Shown here in pieces: positions 10,175 through 19,274 of a DNA stretch of 64,000 nt. The notes under the pieces were generated by a model. It was not told the origin of the DNA. It did no database searches and saw nothing but the letters and a program-made list of their open reading frames with translations. The position numbers and the translations under genes were made by a program. How positions within the stretch are numbered: position 1 is the stretch's first letter; each line of letters begins with the position of its first letter. The DNA comes from Natronohydrobacter sp. (GTDB lineage: Bacteria; Pseudomonadota; Alphaproteobacteria; Rhodobacterales; Rhodobacteraceae), in NCBI GenBank assembly GCA_030603695.1, contig JAUVXF010000010.1, positions 1 through 64,000 of the forward strand. Direction: 5' to 3'.

Positions 10175-12799
10175 TTACAGATTGAAGGCGCGCTTGCGAA
10201 AGCGCTGGCGGATCAGCTCCGCGCCGGTATTGATGACGAATGTCATGATGAACAGCGTCAGCGCGGCAAGGAAAAGGACGCGGTAATTCGTGCCATCCTT
10301 CACCGCCTCTGGCAGTTCTATCGCAATATTGGCCGAGAGCGTGCGCAGCCCGGAAAAGATGTTCCATTCCATGATCGGCGTATTGCCCGCCGCCATAACT
10401 ACGATCATCGTTTCCCCCACGGCGCGGCCCATGCCCATCATCACCGCCGAAAACACCCCAGAGGCCGCCGTGGGCAGCACCACCCAGCGCGCGGTTTGCC
10501 ACGGGGTTGCCCCGCAGGCCAATGATGCCGCGCGCAAATGGCCGGGCACGGAATTGAGCGCATCTTCGGCCAGCGTGTAGATATTTGGGATCACCGCAAA
10601 GGCCATGATAAAGCCAACCACCAGCGCATTGCGTTGCTGATAACTGTCTATGAAACTGCCGCGCGGATCATAGCCGATCAGCGTCAGCAGGGCCGCCACC
10701 GCATAAGACAGGATCATTGCGATAATCAGCAGCGCAATCCAGCGCCCCGCATCCACCATCCCGGCGCGTGACCGCTCCATCGTGCCAATGAGATCGCGGT
10801 AATGATGGCCAAATTGCTTGCGAAAGGCCCATGCGGTGACAAAATAGCTAAGCGGCAGCAGGATCAGGAACATGAATGGCGTGCCCGTGCCAATGCGCCC
10901 TGTCGTCCATTGCTTGAAATCACCGTAAAACAGCGCCTGTTCCAGCGTCACCCCAAGGCGCGAGGCGACCCAGGCGGTAACAAGAATAGAGACACCCATC
11001 AGGATAAACTTGGGAAAGCCGTCATATTTCAGCGCCGCCTGCGCGGGCAAAGCCTGCCATGCAAAGGCCCCCAGCATCAGCCCCATGGGCAGCGCGAAAA
11101 AGCCCAAAAGCACCGCACCTATCCATTCTTCCACCAAAGGCGCCAGCACCAGCGCGGCGATAAAGCCCAAAACCACAGTAGGCAGGGATTCCATCATCTC
11201 CATCATCGGCTTTACCGTGCCGCGCACGCGGGTATCCACAAATTCCGATGTATAGATGGCGGCCATCAGCGCGATGGGCACGGCAAAGATCATGGCATAA
11301 AACGCGGCCTTGAACGTGCCGAAGATAAGCGGAACAAGCGAATATTTCGGTTCTGACAGGTCAGTTCCGGCAGTGGATTGCCAGATGAATTCGGGCTGGT
11401 TGTAACCCTCATACCAGATTTTCCCGAACAGCACTTTCAGCGTTACTTCGGGATGGGCCTGCGCATATTGCCACGCCTCTATTTCGCCAGTCTCTGCGGC
11501 CAGCAAAACACCATTGCCGCGCGGGAAGATCATGGCCTGCGTCTGTGCGCCCAATTCGCCACTGCGCGCCATGCGCATAAGCACCTGATCCGAGGTAGAG
11601 TGATACACCCACACATTTCCCGCCGCATCGGTGACGACAAATTCCTTGGAACGCTGCGCTTCGGAAATATCGGTCACAGCGGCGGGCATGGGCGTATGCA
11701 CCCGCGCGCGCACCAATTCGCGGCCATCTGTGGTTTGCTCAGTACCCGTTTGCAGGCGGAACCAAACGGCCACGCCACCATCTTCCGTGCCCACCACCAG
11801 CGCATCTTCGGCGGTGAGGAATGTCATTGCTGTAACGGCCACACCGGGATCGGCCACGCGCCGGCGCTCTGCCATCGCGGGGGCATCCAGATTGCGCAGG
11901 TCGTAGCGGTAGATATAGCCCTCATCCGACGAAATAAGCACGCGATCGGCATTGCCCGACAGCAAAAGCCCCGTCACCTGCTCGTTGCCCTGTAGCCCGA
12001 TCGGGGGCAGATCGGTTGTTGTGGTGGTGGCGGTTTCTTCGCCTGTCATCATATTGATCTGCACGCGCGAACGGCTAACGCGCACTTGGCCCAGCGTATC
12101 CACTGTGGCAAAGGCAATCACGGGGCGCTCTGGCGTGCCGCCAATGCGGTAATCCAGCGCGACAATGGGCGTATCTGAAATCTGTTCCACTGTGCGCAGT
12201 TCGGAAATGGCCGCAAGGGTGCGAAAATCACCTGTGCCCACTTGGGTGAAAACCCGGTCATCAAGGCGCTGGTCGCGCGCATCCAGCGCTGTCAGGCCGC
12301 CGGGCATGCGGGCTTGCGCCGTTGCCGTGGCACTGAAACCCAGCGTGACAAAACGCACTGTGCCATCTTCAAACCCCAGCGCCACGCGGTCGCGTTCCAG
12401 CGTGCCGCTGACAGCGCTTACACCCACCCCGCCAAAATCAAATTCTGCGCGCGAAATCTCTGTCCCGGTGGGGATGTGATAGGTCAGCGCCACGCCATCG
12501 GCCGAAAGCACTGTAGAGAGTGTCTGAAATTCATCGGCATTCGCCCAGATTACAGGTGCGCGCGTTTCAAGCTGATGGCGCACAGAGCCATACATCTCGC
12601 CCCCTGCCATCAAGGGCGCGACCACCCGGAACAGGAACACCATGATCCCCAACACAGCGACAATCACCATCAATCCGCCAACGGTAATGATGCCCCCTGC
12701 CAGCCGCTCGCCAATCTTGACGCTGGCGCGGGTTGTCATGCGCCGCGTGCGTGCTGAAACCGCGCGGTCTTGGGTGCTGGGGGCTGGCAGATCGCTCAT
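10175..12799 (-). CDS. pstC: Phosphate ABC transporter permease PstC (very large form)
   Basis: C-terminal permease domain typical of PstC; about 500-residue N-terminal region with propeller-like repeats; start at MSDLPAPSTQ. Confidence 0.92.
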   Translation of the reverse strand: MSDLPAPSTQDRAVSARTRRMTTRASVKIGERLAGGIITVGGLMVIVAVLGIMVFLFRVVAPLMAGGEMYGSVRHQLETRAPVIWANADEFQTLSTVLSADGVALTYHIPTGTEISRAEFDFGGVGVSAVSGTLERDRVALGFEDGTVRFVTLGFSATATAQARMPGGLTALDARDQRLDDRVFTQVGTGDFRTLAAISELRTVEQISDTPIVALDYRIGGTPERPVIAFATVDTLGQVRVSRSRVQINMMTGEETATTTTTDLPPIGLQGNEQVTGLLLSGNADRVLISSDEGYIYRYDLRNLDAPAMAERRRVADPGVAVTAMTFLTAEDALVVGTEDGGVAVWFRLQTGTEQTTDGRELVRARVHTPMPAAVTDISEAQRSKEFVVTDAAGNVWVYHSTSDQVLMRMARSGELGAQTQAMIFPRGNGVLLAAETGEIEAWQYAQAHPEVTLKVLFGKIWYEGYNQPEFIWQSTAGTDLSEPKYSLVPLIFGTFKAAFYAMIFAVPIALMAAIYTSEFVDTRVRGTVKPMMEMMESLPTVVLGFIAALVLAPLVEEWIGAVLLGFFALPMGLMLGAFAWQALPAQAALKYDGFPKFILMGVSILVTAWVASRLGVTLEQALFYGDFKQWTTGRIGTGTPFMFLILLPLSYFVTAWAFRKQFGHHYRDLIGTMERSRAGMVDAGRWIALLIIAMILSYAVAALLTLIGYDPRGSFIDSYQQRNALVVGFIMAFAVIPNIYTLAEDALNSVPGHLRAASLACGATPWQTARWVVLPTAASGVFSAVMMGMGRAVGETMIVVMAAGNTPIMEWNIFSGLRTLSANIAIELPEAVKDGTNYRVLFLAALTLFIMTFVINTGAELIRQRFRKRAFNL

Positions 12800-12834
12800 G
12801 GGGTGATTTTCCCGAATGCAGTGAATAAAACAGA

Positions 12835-12858
12835 GTGGGGCAGCAGATACCGCCCCAC
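12835..12858 (-). terminator. Intercistronic hairpin between pstS and pstC
   Basis: 7-bp perfect arms gtggggc / gccccac; followed on the minus strand by a T-rich stretch (tctgttttattc). Confidence 0.5.
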
Positions 12859-12878
12859 CCAAAGCAAAGATAGCCTTA

Positions 12879-13847
12879 TTACTTCAGACCAAAGGCTTCC
12901 AGATCCATGTCAGCAACGCGCGATGTGACAGGGAAGAAACCTGCGCGCACAACATCGGCCTGGCCTTGCTGGCTATAGACGTAGCGCACGAATTCAGCGC
13001 GCAGCGGCTCCAGCTCTGCATTGGGATCGACGTTCATGTAAACATACAGGAAGCGCGCGATTGCATAATTGCCTGACGGCGCATCATCGGTGGAATAGCA
13101 ATTGCCATCTTCACCGCGGATCTGGATGGCGCGCACATCTGCCGTGCCATAACCCACACCCGAATACCCGATCCCGCCAATATCCGCAGCAACGCCCTGA
13201 ATAACAGTGGACGAACCGGGCTGTTCACGCACTTCGGGGCTGAAATCGCCACCAAACAGCGCCACTTCCTTGAAGTAGCCATAAGTGCCAGAGGCAGAGT
13301 TGCGGCCATACATGGCAATCGGACGATCTGCCCATTCGCCTGTCAGACCAACCTGGCCCCATGTGGTGATTGCAGCATCTGCACCGCCTGCGCGGGTGGA
13401 GGAGAAAATCGCGTCAACTTCCTGCAGGCTGAGGCATTCCAGCGGGTTGTCGCGGTGCACGAACACACCCAGCGCATCAATCGCACCGCGCAGCGGGATG
13501 GGGGGGTAGCCGTAGCGTGCTTCAAATTCTTCGATCTCAGAACCACGCATCGCGCGCGACATCGGGCCAAACTGTGCAGTCCCTTCGATCAGCGCGGGCG
13601 GGGCTGTGCCCGAACCGGCACCCTGAATCTGGACAGCTACATTCGGATAAAAGCTGCGGAAGCCTTCCGACCACAGAGTCATCAGGTTGTTGAGCGTGTC
13701 AGACCCGATGGATGTCAGGTTGCCGGACACACCAGAGGCGGCCTCGTATGTTGGCAAGGTGGGATCAATGCTTTGGGCATTGGCCATGCCAACACTAAGC
13801 GCCAGCGCGGATACGGCCAGCGAAAGGGAGAAGGAAGTGCGCATCAT
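12879..13847 (-). CDS. pstS: Phosphate-binding periplasmic protein PstS
   Basis: Signal peptide MMRTSFSLSLAVSALALSVGMANAQ; SIGSDTLNNLM, GAGSGTAPPALIEGTAQFGPMSRAM; first gene of pst operon. Confidence 0.95.
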   Translation of the reverse strand: MMRTSFSLSLAVSALALSVGMANAQSIDPTLPTYEAASGVSGNLTSIGSDTLNNLMTLWSEGFRSFYPNVAVQIQGAGSGTAPPALIEGTAQFGPMSRAMRGSEIEEFEARYGYPPIPLRGAIDALGVFVHRDNPLECLSLQEVDAIFSSTRAGGADAAITTWGQVGLTGEWADRPIAMYGRNSASGTYGYFKEVALFGGDFSPEVREQPGSSTVIQGVAADIGGIGYSGVGYGTADVRAIQIRGEDGNCYSTDDAPSGNYAIARFLYVYMNVDPNAELEPLRAEFVRYVYSQQGQADVVRAGFFPVTSRVADMDLEAFGLK

Positions 13848-13907
13848 ACGCTCCTTTAGGTTTGCGCCCCGGATGGGCTGTTTCAACACCGCCCGAATAC
13901 GCAGCCC

Positions 13908-13927
13908 ATGTAACGGCAATATGACAA
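13908..13927 (-). promoter_or_regulatory. Candidate Pho box upstream of pstS
   Basis: Minus strand ttgtcatattgccgttacat resembles two CTGTCAT-type half sites in an 11-bp repeat; the second half is degenerate. Confidence 0.45.
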
Positions 13928-14191
13928 ATGCCCATCCCTTGCCCGGCTTTTGCGGGCAGGGCTGAAAACCTTGGGGAAAACAGTGCAGCGGGGCCGCATG
14001 TATTGGGAAGCGCGCGTATCGCCCCGCACCACAACGCGGGGGGCACAGGCCAGAATGGGGGGAAATTGGCGCGTTATGGCATGTCTGGCCGCCGCGCGGA
14101 TACCACATGCGAATCGCGGGCCACGGCCCGGCACCCGCGCAAACCGGTGTCAGCGCCGATACGTCAGGTCACGAAGATCGGCCCCTTTGCC

Positions 14192-15244
14192 CTAGCGCAA
14201 CCGCCGCCCTGTGCCTGCATCGAAAAGGAACATTTCCGCCGCCTCTGCGCGCAGCGCAATGGGGGCGCCGGGGCGTTCGACATGCTGGCCGCGCGTTTCG
14301 ATCACCAGCTTGGGCTGGCCCGCGCGCGCGCAATGGATGAAAGACACCCCGCCCAGCGCCTCTGTCATTTCTACGGTATGGCTGTCACCGGGCAGGATAT
14401 GCAGGCTTTGCGGGCGAAACCCGGCAACCAGATCGGCCACATGGCCGGGCGTGCGGCAGGCAATCACCTCTGGCCCAAGGGCAGGCACGATCACCCCGCC
14501 CTCAGTCGCGCGGGCAGGCAAAAGGTTCATCGCCGGAGAGCCGATAAACCCCGCCACAAACAGATTGTCCGGGTCGCGATACAGATCCAGCGGCGCGCCC
14601 ACCTGTTCCACCCGCCCCCCGCGCAGCACCACGATCTTGCTGGCCAGCGTCATCGCCTCTACCTGATCATGGGTGACATAAATCATCGTTGCGCCCAATT
14701 CGCGGTGCAGGCGAGCGATTTCCACCCGCATTTCCACCCGCAATTCGGCATCCAGATTTGACAGCGGTTCATCAAACAAGAACACCTCTGGCCCGCGCAC
14801 GATGGCGCGACCAATGGCGACGCGCTGACGCTGCCCGCCAGACAGCGCCTTTGGCTTGCGCGACAGATAGTCATTCAGGCGCAAAATCTCTGACGCCTTG
14901 GCCACTTTTTGCTGGATTTCGGCCTTGGGATGGCCTGTCATTTTCAGGCCAAAGCCCATATTTTCGGCCACTGTCATATGCGGATAAAGCGCATATGTCT
15001 GAAACACCATCGCAACACCGCGTTGGGCGGGATCAAGATGGGTGACATCGCGCGCACCAATGCCAATCTGCCCGCCAGATGTTTCCTCCAACCCCGCGAT
15101 CATACGCAAAAGGGTGGATTTGCCACAGCCCGACGGGCCGACAAAGACGCAAAACTCCCCCGGCTCTACATTCAGATCAACCCCGTGAATCACTTGGGTT
15201 TCACCGTATTTCTTAATGACATTGCGCAGCATCACACCGGACAT
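14192..15244 (-). CDS. Carbohydrate ABC transporter ATP-binding protein (UgpC/MsmK/LacK-type)
   Basis: [51 protein letters not shown]-terminal TOBE-like region. Confidence 0.9.
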   Translation of the reverse strand: MSGVMLRNVIKKYGETQVIHGVDLNVEPGEFCVFVGPSGCGKSTLLRMIAGLEETSGGQIGIGARDVTHLDPAQRGVAMVFQTYALYPHMTVAENMGFGLKMTGHPKAEIQQKVAKASEILRLNDYLSRKPKALSGGQRQRVAIGRAIVRGPEVFLFDEPLSNLDAELRVEMRVEIARLHRELGATMIYVTHDQVEAMTLASKIVVLRGGRVEQVGAPLDLYRDPDNLFVAGFIGSPAMNLLPARATEGGVIVPALGPEVIACRTPGHVADLVAGFRPQSLHILPGDSHTVEMTEALGGVSFIHCARAGQPKLVIETRGQHVERPGAPIALRAEAAEMFLFDAGTGRRLR

Positions 15245-15247
15245 GGC

Positions 15248-16096
15248 TTAGGCCCTTTTGCGAAGAGGTTGGGCGCCCTGTTCGGGAAAACGCCAGGTTT
15301 CAGTTTCCTGCGCAATGGTCTGCGCGATCTGTGAAATGGTGGGCACAAGCCCTTGCAGCGCCGCCAGATTGGTGCGCGCGGTCGTGGATGTCACCGACAA
15401 AGCCCCCAGCACCCCCCCGCGTGAGGACAGGATGGGCAGCGCCACACAGATAATCCCCGGCTCGTGCTCTTCATCATCAAAGGCAAAGCCACGCGCGCGA
15501 ATGGCTGCAAGCTCTGCCTGCAACGCTGCCGGGGTGGTAAAGGTTTTATCAGTAAACCTGTGCCAGCTTTGCTGTGCCAGCAGGGGTGGCAAATCGGCCT
15601 CCGGCACGAAAGCCAGCATGGCCTTGCCAACGCCTGTGCAATAGGCCGGCCCCACTTTGCCAGCCTGCGAATACATATGCACCGGCTCGCGCGCATTGCG
15701 CTTGTCGACATACAGCACTTGCGCGTGATCCAGTTGCGCCAGATGCACGGTTTCGCCCACTTCTGCCGATAGCCTGTCCAGATGTGGCCGCGCGATGGGC
15801 GCAAGAGAGCTTTGCTGCCAGGCCACATGCGCCAGCCGCACCAATCTTATGCCCAGACTGTAGCTGGAATGATGCGGATCAAAGGCCAGCATACCTTGCC
15901 CCACCAGCGTTTGCAGCAGCCGGTAAAGCGTGGCCTTGGGATAGGGGCTATCGGCCAGCAAATCGGAAAAGCGCACCGCGCGCCCATGGGCGGCCACAAG
16001 ATCCAGCACTTCCAGTGCCTTGGCGACAGTTCCATCAGATGCAGCGCTTGCGGCCATCACCCCCCCCTCTGGCATATGGAAACAATTTCTTGACAA
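15248..16096 (-). CDS. IclR-family transcriptional regulator
   Basis: N-terminal wHTH (VAKALEVLDLVAAHGRAVRFSDLLADSPYPKATLYRLLQTLV) and IclR effector domain; divergent from the sugar operon. Confidence 0.9.
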   Translation of the reverse strand: MSRNCFHMPEGGVMAASAASDGTVAKALEVLDLVAAHGRAVRFSDLLADSPYPKATLYRLLQTLVGQGMLAFDPHHSSYSLGIRLVRLAHVAWQQSSLAPIARPHLDRLSAEVGETVHLAQLDHAQVLYVDKRNAREPVHMYSQAGKVGPAYCTGVGKAMLAFVPEADLPPLLAQQSWHRFTDKTFTTPAALQAELAAIRARGFAFDDEEHEPGIICVALPILSSRGGVLGALSVTSTTARTNLAALQGLVPTISQIAQTIAQETETWRFPEQGAQPLRKRA

Positions 16097-16138
16097 AGCC
16101 TAGCGAGTCGCGCCATCTTTTTCAATATGTAAAAACTA

Positions 16139-16155
16139 GTTTCAAATAGTGAAAC
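16139..16155. promoter_or_regulatory. Inverted repeat in IclR / sugar operon divergent region
   Basis: gtttca-aatag-tgaaac, perfect 6-bp arms, 18 bp before the substrate-binding protein start codon. Confidence 0.4.
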
Positions 16156-16172
16156 CTGCAAGGGAGGAAAAC

Positions 16173-17420
16173 ATGCAGTTCACGTTCAAAGGCGCAGCGG
16201 CCGCGCTGGCCATGTCAACGATGCTGGCAGGCACGGCACAGGCCGAACTGACCGGCAATCTGCGCATCTTTTTCAATGACCAAAACCCCGCCCCCAAAGC
16301 CGCGATGGAAGGCATGGTAGAGCGGTTTCAGGCCCTGCACCCGGCGCTGAATATCGAATTGACACTGATCGACCGCGAGGCGAACAAAACCCAGATCCGC
16401 AATTACCTGACGGCCAATGCGCCCGATGTGAATGGCTGGTATGCTGGCAACCGCATGCGGCCTTTCGTGGCGGCGGGGCTGTTCGAGGATGTCTCTGATC
16501 TCTGGGCAGGCGAGATGGGGGAAGAACTTGCCTCTACCCGCCCCGCGCTGACACTGGACGGCAAACAATGGGGCGTGCCCTACAGCTATTACCAATGGGG
16601 CATTTACTACCGGCAGGATATTTTCGAGGAACTTGGCCTTTCCGTGCCAACCACATGGGAAGAGGAAAAGGCGAATTGCCAAGTCATTCTGGAGTCCGGG
16701 CGCAAATGCTACACCATCGGCACGCGCTTTTTGTGGACGACAGGCGGCTGGTTTGACTATCTGAACCTGCGCACACATGGCTATGATTTCCATATGGCGC
16801 TGACAGCGGGCGAAATTCCCTGGACAGATGACCGCGTGCGCGAAACCTTTGCCAAATGGCGCGAATTGATCGATATGGGTGCCTTCATTGACGATCACAC
16901 CGCCTATACATGGCAAGAAGCACAGCCATTTTTGGTGAATGGCGAAGCTGCCGCCTATCTGATGGGCAATTTCCTTGTTGCCCCCCTGCGCGAAGCAGGG
17001 CTGACAGATGACCAGCTTGGGTTCTACCAGTTCCCCGAAATCACACCGGGCATTCCGATGGCCGAAGATGCGCCAACCGATACGCTGCATATTCCGGCCC
17101 AAGCCCAGAACAAGGACAATGCCCGCGCCTTTTTGCAATTTGTGGCCAGCGCGGAAAACCAGACCATTGTGAACGAGGTGCTGGGGCAATTGCCGATCAA
17201 CCGCAACGCCTCTGTTGCAGATGACAAGTTCATTCAGGCCGGGTTCGAGATGCTGTCAAACGCGACAGGCGGCATTGCGCAATTCTTTGACCGCGATACC
17301 GATGCCGAAATGGCCGCAGCAGGCATGGAAGGGTTTCAGGAATTCATGGTGATGCCTGATAATCTGGACGCCATTTTGCAGCGCCTTGAAAGCGTGCGCC
17401 AGCGCGTGACCGCGAACTGA
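16173..17420 (+). CDS. Sugar ABC transporter substrate-binding protein
   Basis: Signal peptide; family 1 extracellular solute-binding protein features (APDVNGWYAGNRMRPFVAAGLFEDVSDLW, GVPYSYYQWGIYYR); SD aggaggaaa near the start. Confidence 0.9.
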   Translation: MQFTFKGAAAALAMSTMLAGTAQAELTGNLRIFFNDQNPAPKAAMEGMVERFQALHPALNIELTLIDREANKTQIRNYLTANAPDVNGWYAGNRMRPFVAAGLFEDVSDLWAGEMGEELASTRPALTLDGKQWGVPYSYYQWGIYYRQDIFEELGLSVPTTWEEEKANCQVILESGRKCYTIGTRFLWTTGGWFDYLNLRTHGYDFHMALTAGEIPWTDDRVRETFAKWRELIDMGAFIDDHTAYTWQEAQPFLVNGEAAAYLMGNFLVAPLREAGLTDDQLGFYQFPEITPGIPMAEDAPTDTLHIPAQAQNKDNARAFLQFVASAENQTIVNEVLGQLPINRNASVADDKFIQAGFEMLSNATGGIAQFFDRDTDAEMAAAGMEGFQEFMVMPDNLDAILQRLESVRQRVTAN

Positions 17421-17441
17421 TTTCGCGTTTCCTCCCGCGTT

Positions 17442-17463
17442 GGGGCGGCTTTCGGGCCGCCCC
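17442..17463 (+). terminator. Intercistronic hairpin downstream of substrate-binding protein gene
   Basis: ggggcggc-tttcgg-gccgcccc, perfect 8-bp arms. Confidence 0.55.
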
Positions 17464-17497
17464 GACTGCACCCGGACAGACCCCAGAGGCCAGACCC

Positions 17498-18424
17498 ATG
17501 ACCGTCACCGAAACACCCGCGCCGCGCCCCCCTGCCACTGGGCAATGGTGGCGCCGCAACCAGATGCGCGTGGCGCCGTGGCTGTTTCTTGCCCCCGGCA
17601 TCGCGTTTTTCGCGCTGTATGTGATCTATCCCATCTTCCAAAGCTTCAATATCAGCTTCTATCGCTGGGACGGGCTGGGAGAGCCTGTGCCTGTGGGCTT
17701 GGAGAATTACCGCCAGCTGCTGGATGACCGCGCCTTCTACACCTCGTTGCGCAACAATGTGAAATGGCTGCTGCTATATCTGCTGGCCATTCCGGGCGGG
17801 CTGTTCATCGCGCTGTTCCTCAATCAGCAAATTCGCGGCATGCGGCTTTATAAATCGCTGTTCTTCTTTCCCTTTGTCATCTCGCAAGTGGTGGTTGGCC
17901 TTGTTTTCGCGTGGTTTTACAACCCGGCAATCGGACTGTTCAACCCGCTGATCGGGCTGTTTGGCGTTGCGCCCATGAATGTCCTGGGTAACCCGAACAC
18001 GGTGACATATGGCATTATTGCCGCGGGGCTGTGGCCGCAGATCGCCTATTGCATGATCCTGTATCTGACGGGCCTGAACGCGGTTGATCCCGAACAGGTA
18101 GAAGCCGCACGGCTGGATGGCGCAAAGGGCTGGAAAATGCTGTGGTATGTGATCTTGCCACAACTGCGCCCGGCCACGTTTATCGCCGTGGTGGTGACAG
18201 TGATCGGCGCGATGCGCAGCTTTGATATGATCTCTGTCATGACCAATGGCGGGCCATTCGGATCAAGCCGCGTGCTGGCCTATTACATGTTCGAAGTCTC
18301 GCTTTCGGAATACGGGTTCCGCATGGGCTATGGGGCCGCGATTGCGGTGGTGCTGTTTTTGATAATGATGGTCTATATCGCGTTTTTCCTGTGGCGCATG
18401 TGGCGCGAAGAGCGGGGGTATTAA
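17498..18424 (+). CDS. Sugar ABC transporter permease (MalF/UgpA-type)
   Basis: Multi-TM; EQVEAARLDGAKGWKMLWYVILPQLRP EAA loop. Confidence 0.92.
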   Translation: MTVTETPAPRPPATGQWWRRNQMRVAPWLFLAPGIAFFALYVIYPIFQSFNISFYRWDGLGEPVPVGLENYRQLLDDRAFYTSLRNNVKWLLLYLLAIPGGLFIALFLNQQIRGMRLYKSLFFFPFVISQVVVGLVFAWFYNPAIGLFNPLIGLFGVAPMNVLGNPNTVTYGIIAAGLWPQIAYCMILYLTGLNAVDPEQVEAARLDGAKGWKMLWYVILPQLRPATFIAVVVTVIGAMRSFDMISVMTNGGPFGSSRVLAYYMFEVSLSEYGFRMGYGAAIAVVLFLIMMVYIAFFLWRMWREERGY

Positions 18425-18425
18425 C

Positions 18426-19274
18426 ATGTTCCCCACCCCTGTCGAACGCCGCTCTGCCGCCATGCAGGCCACTTACAAGGCGCTTGTCCCCGTGGCACTT
18501 ATCCTGTGGCTTTTGCCGCTGCTGATGGTGGCGCTGTTTTCCATCAAGCCCGATAGCGATTTCACCCAAGGCAATCTTTGGGGCCTGCCCACCAGTTTTG
18601 CCGGGTTTGAAAATTATGCCCGCGTGTTCACCGATAGCGCCATGCCGCGCTATTTGCTGAATTCGGTCTTTATCACCGTGCCCACCGTGATTGGCGCTGT
18701 GGCGCTGTCTTGCATGACGGGCTTTGCCTTGGGGGTGTATCGGTTCCGAAGTAATATCTGGATATTCTTCATGTTTGTGGCCGGAAATTTCGTGCCCTTC
18801 CAGATACTCATGGTTCCGGTGCGCGATCTGACGCTGAATATGGGGCTATATGATACGCGGCTGGGGCTGGTTCTGTTCCATATCGCGTTTCAAACCGGGT
18901 TTTGCACATTGTTCATGCGCAATTTCATCCGCGCCCTGCCGCGAGAGTTGATAGAGGCCGCCCGCGTGGAAGGCGTGTCGGAAATCCGCATATTCTGGTA
19001 TGTGGTTCTGCCCCTGATGCGCCCTGCCATCGCGGCACTGTCGGTGCTGATCTTCACCTTCATCTGGAATGATTATTTCTGGGCGGTGGTGCTGACGCAG
19101 GGGGTGGAAACCCAGCCTGTCACCGCCGGGATCACGGCCTTCAACAGCCAGTTTCGCGCCGCCTATCACATGATGAGCGCGGGCAGCATCATCGCCGCCC
19201 TGCCTCCTGTGATGATGTTCTTTCTGATGCAAAAACACTTTATCGCGGGGCTGACACTGGGAGCAGTGAAATGA
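18426..19274 (+). CDS. Sugar ABC transporter permease (MalG/UgpE-type)
   Basis: Multi-TM; RELIEAARVEGVSEIRIFWYVVLPLMRPAIAAL EAA loop. Confidence 0.92.
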   Translation: MFPTPVERRSAAMQATYKALVPVALILWLLPLLMVALFSIKPDSDFTQGNLWGLPTSFAGFENYARVFTDSAMPRYLLNSVFITVPTVIGAVALSCMTGFALGVYRFRSNIWIFFMFVAGNFVPFQILMVPVRDLTLNMGLYDTRLGLVLFHIAFQTGFCTLFMRNFIRALPRELIEAARVEGVSEIRIFWYVVLPLMRPAIAALSVLIFTFIWNDYFWAVVLTQGVETQPVTAGITAFNSQFRAAYHMMSAGSIIAALPPVMMFFLMQKHFIAGLTLGAVK

